Assembly (NCBI RefSeq): GCF_030812675.1
Contig: NZ_JAUSTE010000001.1
Coordinates: 558,001-622,000, forward strand
Direction of reading: 5' to 3'
From: Sinomonas atrocyanea
Lineage (GTDB): Bacteria; Actinomycetota; Actinomycetes; Actinomycetales; Micrococcaceae
Length of the DNA: 64,000 bases
Shown here piece after piece: positions 24,113 through 31,074 of the stretch (its first letter is position 1; every line of letters begins with the position of its first letter). The position numbers and the translations under genes are program-made. The notes beneath the pieces were generated by a model, which was given only the letters and a program-made list of their open reading frames with translations, had not been told where the DNA came from and did not search any database.

Positions 24113-25804
24113 ATGCCCAAGACCCCCATGCCCACCGCCCCCACGCCCGAGGTCCCCACGCCGGGCGTCCCCTCGTCCAAGGACTCGGCGGTCCTCGACT
24201 CCGCCCACGTCGGCGACATCCAGGGCGCCTTCGGCACCATCCGCCTGGGCGATTCCTCGTCGCAGTCGAGTTGGAAGCGGCGCCTGAAGACGCTGCTGGC
24301 CATCGTGGGACCCGGCCTGATCGTGATGGTCGGCGACAACGACGCCGGCGCGTTCGGCACCTACACCCAGGCCGGCCAGAACTACGGCACGTCCCTCCTG
24401 TGGACCCTCCTGCTGCTGGTCCCGGTCCTGTACGTGAACCAGGAGATGGTGCTGCGCCTCGGCGTGGTCACCGGCGTGGGGCACGCCCGCCTCATCCTCG
24501 AGCGGTTCGGGAAGTTCTGGGGCGCCTTCAGCGCGATCGACCTGTTCATCCTCAACGCCCTCACCATCGTCACCGAGTTCATCGGCATCTCGATCGGCCT
24601 CGACTACCTCGGCGTGCCCAAGATCCCGGGCGTGCTGATCTCCGCGCTGTTCGTGATCGGCGCGGCCAGCACGGGCTCGTTCCAGCGCTTCGAGCGGGTC
24701 TGCATGGCCCTCGTGGCCGGCTCGCTCCTGCTCGTGCCGGTCTTCTTCCTGGCCGGCCCGGACTACGGGCAGATGGCGCACGACTTCGTGGTGCCCGGCA
24801 TCCCGGCCGGCTCCGACATCGCCGACGTCACGCTGCTCGTCATCGCGATCGTGGGCACCACCATCGCCCCGTGGCAGCTGTTCTTCCAGCAGTCCTACGT
24901 GATCGACAAGCGCATCACCCCGCGCTACATGAAGTACGAGCGGGTGGACCTCTGGCTCGGGATCGTGATCGTGGTGCTCGGCGCCGCAGCGATCATCGGC
25001 TTCACCGCCGCCACGTTCGCTCACCGGCCCGAGTTCGGCCACTTCACCGACGCCGGCGGCGTGGCGGAGGGCCTGGGCACGCACGTGGGCCACCTTGCCG
25101 GGATCCTGTTCGCGCTCGCCCTCATCGACGCCTCGATCATCGGCGCGGCCGCCGTGGGCCTCTCCACCTCCTACGCGCTCGGCGACGTCCTCGGCCTCAA
25201 GCACTCCCTGCACCGCAAGGTCTCCGACGCGAAGGGCTTCTACGCCGCCTTCGCCGGGATCATCGCCCTCTCGGCCGTGATCGTCATCATCCCGGGAAGC
25301 CCGCTGGGCCTGCTCACGGTGGGCGTGCAGGTCCTTGCCGGGGTGCTGCTGCCCTCGGCCACGGTGTTCCTGCTCCTGCTCTGCAACGACAAGGAGGTCA
25401 TGGGTCCCTGGGTCAACGGGCGCGGGATGAACATCTTCACCTCCGCGGTCATCGCCGTCCTCGTGATCCTCTCCGTGGTGCTCACCGCCGCCGTGCTGTT
25501 CCCGGACATCAGCGGCACCGCGATCCTGGCGATCCTCGGCGGCGGGGCACTCGTTGCCCTGCTCGCGGCGGCAGGGCTCGCCGTCGTGCGCCTCCGCACC
25601 GCGGCGAGCGGGAAGGCGGCCTCCGCCGCGCCCGTGGACCGCTCCCAGCGGGCCACGTGGCGAATGCCGCCGCTGGCGCTGCTGCAGCGGCCGCAGCTCT
25701 CCGCGGCCCGGCGGGCGGGGCTGGGCGTGCTGCGCCTGTACCTGCTCGTGGCGATGATCCTCGTGATCGTCCGCGTGGTCCAGCTCGCCCTCGCCGGCGC
25801 CTGA
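24113..25804 (+). CDS. Nramp-related divalent metal transporter, probably Mg2+
   Basis: A 563-residue membrane protein with about 11 helices after a Pro-rich, polar N-terminus of 55 residues. It belongs to the SLC11/Nramp superfamily, but helix 1 reads GDNDAGAFGTYTQAG (residues 74-88) instead of the canonical DPGN, and helix 6 reads TTIAPWQLFFQQS without the metal-selective methionine of classical Nramps. Loss of that methionine is known for Nramp-related Mg2+ transporters. The M-box upstream and the MgtE-N/CBS gene downstream support Mg2+ uptake. The ATG at 24113 follows GGGAGGAAG at a rather long spacing. Confidence 0.85.
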   Translation: MPKTPMPTAPTPEVPTPGVPSSKDSAVLDSAHVGDIQGAFGTIRLGDSSSQSSWKRRLKTLLAIVGPGLIVMVGDNDAGAFGTYTQAGQNYGTSLLWTLLLLVPVLYVNQEMVLRLGVVTGVGHARLILERFGKFWGAFSAIDLFILNALTIVTEFIGISIGLDYLGVPKIPGVLISALFVIGAASTGSFQRFERVCMALVAGSLLLVPVFFLAGPDYGQMAHDFVVPGIPAGSDIADVTLLVIAIVGTTIAPWQLFFQQSYVIDKRITPRYMKYERVDLWLGIVIVVLGAAAIIGFTAATFAHRPEFGHFTDAGGVAEGLGTHVGHLAGILFALALIDASIIGAAAVGLSTSYALGDVLGLKHSLHRKVSDAKGFYAAFAGIIALSAVIVIIPGSPLGLLTVGVQVLAGVLLPSATVFLLLLCNDKEVMGPWVNGRGMNIFTSAVIAVLVILSVVLTAAVLFPDISGTAILAILGGGALVALLAAAGLAVVRLRTAASGKAASAAPVDRSQRATWRMPPLALLQRPQLSAARRAGLGVLRLYLLVAMILVIVRVVQLALAGA

Positions 25805-25885
25805 CCCGTCCCCTCTCCCCCACCCCCCGGGGGTGACGTACAGTCGCCCCGAGACGCCGATGCCCTGCGCACCGAAAGGCCCCCG

Positions 25886-27151
25886 ATGACCACCGCCGCC
25901 CCGGCAGCCTCCCTCTCCCTCTTCACCCTCCTGCGCCAGCCCGTCACGGACTCCGAAGGGCACCGCATGGGCGTGCTCGCCGACCTCATCGTCCGGCTCC
26001 GCCACGGCGACTACCCGCTCGTGACCGGGCTCGTCGTCGCCGTGGGCGGCACCCGGGCGTTCGTCACGGCGGCCGACCTCGCCGCCCTCGAGCCCGGACG
26101 CGTCCAGCTCGCCGTGAGCACGGTGGACCTGCGCGAGTTCCGCCGCCGGGAGGGCGAGGTGCTCCTGTCCGAGGACGTGCTGGGCCACCGGCTCATCGAC
26201 GTCACGCGCGCCGCATTCGTGCGGGCCTACGACGTCCAGCTCTCCCCTGTCCTGGACGGCTGGGCCGCCACCGGCCTGGACGTCCACCGGCGCCGGTGGC
26301 TCAGCCTCGGCGCCCGCCACGCCGCGCACGCGCCGCGGGACTGGAAGGACTTCGAACCGCTGATCGGCCACGCCGCCTCGGCTGACGTCCGGGCCGTCAG
26401 CGCCCGTATCCCCGAGCTGAAGCCGGCGCAGATCGCGGACATCATCGAAGAGGCCACCGAGCGCGAGCAGCACGAGCTGCTCGCCCAGGTGCACGAGGAC
26501 CCCGAGCTCGAGGCGGACGTCTTCGAGGAGCTGGACGAGGACCGCCAGTCGGAGCTCTTCCGGGACCGCACCGACGCGGAGGTCGCCGAGGTGCTCGGGC
26601 GGATGCAGGCCGACGACGCCGCCGACGCCCTCATGGACCTGCCCCAGGAGCGGCGCGCCCCCGTCCTGGGCCTCCTGCCCGAACCCCAGCGGTCCCGCGT
26701 CCACCGGCTCCTGGGCTACCACGACCTCACCGCCGGCGGCCTCATGGGCACCGACTTCCTCGCCCTGCCCGCCACCTCCACCATTGCCGACGCCCTCACG
26801 GCCGTCCGCGGCGCGGTACTCCTCCAGCCCCAGTCGCTCAGCGTGATCTACACCCTCGCCCCGGATGGGGCGCTGGAGGGGGCGCTCAGCCTTGTCCACG
26901 CCGTCCAGGCCGACCCGGCCCGGCCGCTGTCCGAGGTCGCCGACCGTGACGTGGTCTCTGCTGCGCCGGGGGACGACGTCATCGACGTCACCACCCGCAT
27001 GGCCGACTTCAACCTCCTGGCCATGCCGGTACTGGCCGAGGACCGGCGCATCCTCGGGGTCATCACGGTCGACGACGCTCTCGAGGCCGCGATCCCCGAG
27101 GACTGGTCCCGGCGCGAGTCCAACCATCACGAGACCGGGTCGGAGGCCTGA
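25886..27151 (+). CDS. MgtE N-domain and CBS-pair protein
   Basis: A 421-residue soluble protein. Residues 10-110 resemble PRC-barrel-like domains (DSEGHRMGVLADLIVRL...). Residues 170-280 match the superhelical MgtE N domain (AQIADIIEEATEREQHELL, DRTDAEVAEVLGRMQADDAADALMDL). Residues 285-410 form two CBS motifs. In MgtE these parts sense cytosolic Mg2+, but the membrane domain of MgtE is missing. It starts 81 bases after the Nramp-related gene and is probably its regulatory or gating partner. Confidence 0.85.
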   Translation: MTTAAPAASLSLFTLLRQPVTDSEGHRMGVLADLIVRLRHGDYPLVTGLVVAVGGTRAFVTAADLAALEPGRVQLAVSTVDLREFRRREGEVLLSEDVLGHRLIDVTRAAFVRAYDVQLSPVLDGWAATGLDVHRRRWLSLGARHAAHAPRDWKDFEPLIGHAASADVRAVSARIPELKPAQIADIIEEATEREQHELLAQVHEDPELEADVFEELDEDRQSELFRDRTDAEVAEVLGRMQADDAADALMDLPQERRAPVLGLLPEPQRSRVHRLLGYHDLTAGGLMGTDFLALPATSTIADALTAVRGAVLLQPQSLSVIYTLAPDGALEGALSLVHAVQADPARPLSEVADRDVVSAAPGDDVIDVTTRMADFNLLAMPVLAEDRRILGVITVDDALEAAIPEDWSRRESNHHETGSEA

Positions 27152-27170
27152 CCGGCGGGAGGGGTCTCGG

Positions 27171-28397
27171 CTAGGCGCGCCGGAGGCGGCGCAGCACGAG
27201 GGCCAGGCCCGCGAAGGCCAGGGCGTTGGCGGCCAGGATCACCGTGACGGCCGCGGCCGGGCTGGCCGCGTAGGCCGCGCCGAGGATGCCGCCGGCGGCG
27301 AGCAGCCCGACGCCGCGGACGAGGGCGAGCCAGCCGAAGGCCACCGCGCGCGAGTGCGAGGGGACGAGCTCGGTGACCACGGCCTTGACGGTGGAGTCCA
27401 GCACGCCGTTGACGATCCCCCACACCGCCGCGCCTGTCCAGACGAGCGCCACGCTGCCGCCGAAGGAGATCGCGGCGACCGCGGCGGCCACCGGCACCGC
27501 GAGGAGCACGAGTGGGCCGCGGCGGTCGTAGAGCCGTCCGACCACGAACCCGCTGAGCCCGTCCACGGCCATCGCCACGGCGAAGACCACCGGGACGAGG
27601 GCATCGCCGAGGAGCCCGGTGCTCTGGGCGTGGAAGGCCATGAGCGGGAACGGCGCCACGCCGCAGGACAGCACGGCCACCGCGGCCGTGTACTGCCAGA
27701 ACCGGGCCGGCAGGTGCGCCCGTGCCATGCCCTTCGCGTCCGGGCCGCGGGCGGGGGCGGGAGCACCGCCGTCGTGCTCGTAGACGGCGGGATCCGGCAC
27801 CCGGGTGCGCAGCCACGCCAGCAGGCCCAGGACGAGCACGCCGGGGACGGCGAGCACGGCGAAGGCGAGCCGGTAGTCGCCCTCGCTCCAGGCCAGGACG
27901 GCCGCCAGGAGCAGCGGTCCGAGCATGGCCCCGGTCTGGTCGAGCGCCTGGTGGACGCCGAACGCGCTGCCGCGGCCGGTCCTCGTCGAGGCGCGGGAGA
28001 GGAGGGTGTCCTTGGCCGGTGAGCGGACGGCCTTGCCGAGCCGCTCGGTGCCGTAGAGCAGCAGCGCCGGGGCGATCAGGCCGGTGGCGCCGATGAGGGG
28101 CACGCTCAGCACGGTGAGGGCGTAGCCGGTGATGGTCCAGGCCCAGTAGTGCTGGGTGCGGCGCACCGCGAGACCGGAGAGCACGCGCAGGCCGTAGCCG
28201 ATGAACTCCCCCGCCCCCGCCACCAGCCCCACCACGGTGGCGCTCGCCCCGAGCGTGCCGAGGTAGGGGCCGATGATGCTGCGGGCGCCCTCGTAGACCA
28301 TGTCCGCCAGCAGGCTGACGATGCCGAAGGCGAGGATGAAGTGCCAGGGACGCAGCAGGGGCGAGCGCTCCTGCGCCGCGGGGCTGCCGTTCGCCAT
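27171..28397 (-). CDS. MFS transporter
   Basis: A 408-residue protein with 12 hydrophobic segments. The first helix reads FILAFGIVSLLADMVYEGARSIIGPYLG; loop 2-3 holds a diverged motif A, and helices 4-5 carry PAKDTLLSRAS...GSAFGVHQALDQTGAMLGPL, a pattern seen in uncharacterised actinobacterial MFS proteins. The substrate is unknown. The ATG at 28397 has AAGGAGA upstream; an open frame continues to 28670 but lacks membrane-protein features. It converges on the MgtE-N/CBS gene, with 19 bases between stops. Confidence 0.82.
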   Translation of the reverse strand: MANGSPAAQERSPLLRPWHFILAFGIVSLLADMVYEGARSIIGPYLGTLGASATVVGLVAGAGEFIGYGLRVLSGLAVRRTQHYWAWTITGYALTVLSVPLIGATGLIAPALLLYGTERLGKAVRSPAKDTLLSRASTRTGRGSAFGVHQALDQTGAMLGPLLLAAVLAWSEGDYRLAFAVLAVPGVLVLGLLAWLRTRVPDPAVYEHDGGAPAPARGPDAKGMARAHLPARFWQYTAAVAVLSCGVAPFPLMAFHAQSTGLLGDALVPVVFAVAMAVDGLSGFVVGRLYDRRGPLVLLAVPVAAAVAAISFGGSVALVWTGAAVWGIVNGVLDSTVKAVVTELVPSHSRAVAFGWLALVRGVGLLAAGGILGAAYAASPAAAVTVILAANALAFAGLALVLRRLRRA

Positions 28398-28719
28398 GGG
28401 GGATCTCCTTGGGGCAAGGGTATGGGGCTGGCCGGGGCCGCAGGCCAGACTACCGCGCGCACCCGAGGAGATGCTGCGCTGGGGCGGGACGGGCCGCGCG
28501 CTTCCCCAGGGGTGTGGGGACCTCGTGCGTTCCTGCTCACTTTGGCCGCCGCGAGGCGCGTGGGCGCGGCGTGTCGCCGCGCGACACGCCGCCGGCTGCC
28601 CGGCAAAGAGAGCAGGAAGGTACGCGCCCCTCCTGCCACCCCACGCCTGCCGGGCTGCCGCCCTCCCCACAGGCTAAGTTGTACATGTACAACGCTCATC
28701 TTCTTGGGGGGACACCATC
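28398..28719. other. Divergent intergenic region with hairpin and palindrome
   Basis: About 320 bases between divergent genes. It holds an 11-base-pair hairpin (arms 28566-28576 and 28582-28592) and, closer to the lipoprotein gene, a perfect 16-base palindrome at 28678. No gene is apparent. Confidence 0.5.
28678..28693. promoter_or_regulatory. Perfect 16-base palindromic operator
   Basis: GTTGTACATGTACAAC is identical to its reverse complement and ends 26 bases before the lipoprotein GTG. The size and position fit the binding site of a dimeric regulator acting on the lipoprotein-LGFP/YkuD operon. The regulator is not identifiable from the window. Confidence 0.55.
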
Positions 28720-29217
28720 GTGAGAACCACACCCGGGCCATGGACCCTGCCCGCGGCCGGGCTCCTGCTGTTCGCCGGCCTCGCCGGATGCTCGGCGACG
28801 GGCGGCGCCGTGGCGACCGGCCCGGCGTCGTTCGCCGCAGTGCCTGGAGCGGGCCCGGCCTCGACCAGCCCGTCCCCGATCGGCGCGGCCTCGACCGCCG
28901 CGGCGCCGCAGGCCTCCGTGGCACCACCGGTCGCCTCCGCGATGGCGGACGGCGCGCTGGGCCAGGAGCGCTGCCAGAAGTCTCCCGACGGGACCTGGAG
29001 CTACGCGGCCCGGCTCACCAACCACGGCTCGGGGCGGGCGGCCTTCACGGTGGCCATCGGCCTCACGCGGGCCACCGCAGTCCTCGACCACGCGATGGTG
29101 CAGAAGACCCTCGGGCCCGGCGAGAGCGCTGACATCTCCGCCACGGGCTTCGGCAAGGACGCTCCCTCCGCGGGGACCGACTGCGGCGCCGCCGTCTCCA
29201 AGGAGAGTGCCGAATGA
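28720..29217 (+). CDS. Small lipoprotein of unknown function
   Basis: A 165-residue exported protein with the lipobox LAGCS (cysteine near residue 24), an Ala/Ser/Pro linker and a C-terminal beta-rich domain (WSYAARLTNHGSGRAAFTVAIGLTR, VLDHAMVQKTLGPGESADIS) that resembles an Ig-like or FxLYD-type fold. Two cysteines (ERCQK and TDCGA) could pair. The GTG start follows GGGGGG. It overlaps the next gene by four bases, so it is made together with the LGFP wall protein. Confidence 0.65.
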   Translation: MRTTPGPWTLPAAGLLLFAGLAGCSATGGAVATGPASFAAVPGAGPASTSPSPIGAASTAAAPQASVAPPVASAMADGALGQERCQKSPDGTWSYAARLTNHGSGRAAFTVAIGLTRATAVLDHAMVQKTLGPGESADISATGFGKDAPSAGTDCGAAVSKESAE

Positions 29218-30938
29218 GGCCCCTCCGCCGAGGCGGGTGGGCGGCGGCCCTGGCCCTGGCCGCGCTGCTCGCGGCAGCCGGCCCGTCCCAGGCCGGTCCC
29301 GCCCCGTCCCCGACCGACTCCGCGAGCCCCGCGCCGACGTCGACCGATACCCCGAGCGCGGCGGCCACGGCATCGCCGTCCGCGACGCCGTCCCCCACGG
29401 ACCCGGCGCAGGCCGGCACCGCGAGCGCCGCGCCCACCGGCGCCCCGCCAGCGAGCGCCCCGCCCACCGACCCGCCCACCGCGACCGACACTGCACCCGC
29501 GCCGCTCTCCCCGATCCAGGCCAAGTACGCCGCGCTGGGCGGGGCGGCCGGCTGGCTCGGCGCGTCCGTCTCCGCGGAGGACTGCGCCGCACCTCCGGCC
29601 GGCGGATGCGCCGCGGCCTTCAGGAACGGGGCGGTCTACTGGTCGGCGGCGTCGGGAGCCCACACGGTTGGGGGCGCCATCCGTGCCCGGTGGGCGGCGG
29701 CCGGGGCAGCCGGCGGCCTCCTCGGCTACCCGACCACGGACGAGGTGCCCATCCGCAGCGGCGGCGTCTACCAGCTCTACCAGGGCGGGGCCATCTACTG
29801 GTCCCCGGCCACCGGGGCCCACACCTCCCGCGGGGCGATCCGCGCCGAGTACGCCGCGGCGGGCTGGGAGAACGGGTTCCTCGGGTACCCGACCACGGAC
29901 GAGGTGCCCATCCGCAGCGGGGGCGTCTACCAGCTCTACCAGGGCGGGGCGATCCTGTGGTCCCCGGCGAGCGGCGCCCACACTTCCGGCGGCGCCATCC
30001 GCGGCGCGTGGGCGGCCACCGGGTACGAGAACGGGCCCCTCGGCTACCCGACCACGGACGAGCTCCCGATCCGCAGCGGCGGCGTCTACCAGCTCTACCA
30101 GGGCGGGGCCATGTACTGGTCCCCCGGCACGGGCGCCCGCGCCTCCCGCGGCGGGATCCGCGCGGTCTGGGCGGGCACCGGGTACGAGAACGGGTCGCTG
30201 GGCTACCCGGTCACCAACGAGCTCTGCTCGGGGTCGTCCTGCATCCAGAAGTTCCAGGGCGGGACCATCACGTGGATCGCCGGCGCCACCGGCGTGCACC
30301 CCTACAACGAGTGCGAGTCCCTCAACAACGGCCGCTCGAACTACCCCAGCTACGGCGCGTCCGCCGTCTCGTTCGCGATCGCCGAGTCCTACGGGTCCTA
30401 CCGGGCCACGTTCGTCCGCTGCCAGAACACGGCCGGGGTGTACTGGCCGGACTGGAGCGCGGGCGCCACGGTCGGCCGGTCCGGGTTCAAGCCGCCGGGC
30501 GTGGCGTCGGGCCCGACCCGCTACGAGTACTCGCCCACCGGGGACTACTCGGTCACGCAGGCCTTCGGCCTCGGCAACCCGGGCACGGAGCTGCCGTACC
30601 AGACGCTCAATCCCAACTCACGCTGGGGCGGCAACCCGTGGAGCGGTACCTACAACCAGTACTTCGAGTCCTCGAGCTGGGTGGGGTACGACGAGAACAT
30701 GTGGTACTTCGCCACCCGGTCCACGCACGACTACCGCCAGGGCGCGGTCCTCAACTACAACCGGCCGCCCGATGCGGGCATCGTGCAGGACGCGGGGTTC
30801 GCGATCTTCCTCCACGAGAACACTTCCCCGACCGCCGGCTGCATCGCCCTGCCCGACTGGAACCTGGTCGACTGGCTGCAGAAGGCCCGCAGCGGTGACC
30901 GGATCATCATGGGGGTGCGCTCCGCCCTGTTCCGCTGA
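29214..30938 (+). CDS. LGFP-repeat wall protein with YkuD-like L,D-transpeptidase domain
   Basis: A 574-residue secreted protein. After a signal peptide and an 80-residue Pro/Thr/Ala stalk come about five LGFP modules (residues 100-345), three of them nearly identical in DNA. The C-terminal domain of about 200 residues ends with HENTSPTAGCIALPDWN; His534 and Cys543 sit in a pattern like the actinobacterial YkuD-type active site (H-x-N/G...T-A-G-C). It would be held in the wall by the LGFP modules and may cross-link or trim peptidoglycan. The enzymatic call is from this motif alone. Confidence 0.8.
   Translation: MRPLRRGGWAAALALAALLAAAGPSQAGPAPSPTDSASPAPTSTDTPSAAATASPSATPSPTDPAQAGTASAAPTGAPPASAPPTDPPTATDTAPAPLSPIQAKYAALGGAAGWLGASVSAEDCAAPPAGGCAAAFRNGAVYWSAASGAHTVGGAIRARWAAAGAAGGLLGYPTTDEVPIRSGGVYQLYQGGAIYWSPATGAHTSRGAIRAEYAAAGWENGFLGYPTTDEVPIRSGGVYQLYQGGAILWSPASGAHTSGGAIRGAWAATGYENGPLGYPTTDELPIRSGGVYQLYQGGAMYWSPGTGARASRGGIRAVWAGTGYENGSLGYPVTNELCSGSSCIQKFQGGTITWIAGATGVHPYNECESLNNGRSNYPSYGASAVSFAIAESYGSYRATFVRCQNTAGVYWPDWSAGATVGRSGFKPPGVASGPTRYEYSPTGDYSVTQAFGLGNPGTELPYQTLNPNSRWGGNPWSGTYNQYFESSSWVGYDENMWYFATRSTHDYRQGAVLNYNRPPDAGIVQDAGFAIFLHENTSPTAGCIALPDWNLVDWLQKARSGDRIIMGVRSALFR
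29732..30208 (+). repeat. Three LGFP DNA repeats of 159 bases
   Basis: Units begin at 29732, 29891 and 30050, exactly 159 bases (53 residues) apart. The segments encoding RSGGVYQLYQGGA are almost identical between units, pointing to recent duplication or conversion within the gene. Confidence 0.8.
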
Positions 30939-30980
30939 GCGCACCGTTTGCGCTGGACGCACCGTTTGCGCTGGACGCAC
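30933..30980 (+). repeat. Short tandem repeat across the stop codon
   Basis: An 18-base unit (CGCTGGACGCACCGTTTG, first copy with one or two changes) occurs 2.6 times at 30933, 30951 and 30969. The stop codon of the LGFP/YkuD gene lies inside the first copy. Confidence 0.7.
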
Positions 30981-31005
30981 GACGGCGCGTGGCACCTCGT
31001 GCGGC

Positions 31006-31035
31006 GAAGGCCGCCCCCAGGCGGGGGCGGCCTTC
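31006..31035. terminator. Bidirectional terminator
   Basis: A perfect 13-base-pair stem (31006-31018 with 31023-31035) has a four-base loop and lies between the convergent LGFP/YkuD and phosphoesterase genes. Confidence 0.75.
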
Positions 31036-31074
31036 AGCATTCCCGGCGTCGTGGACGGTCGCCGGCTCTGGCGC

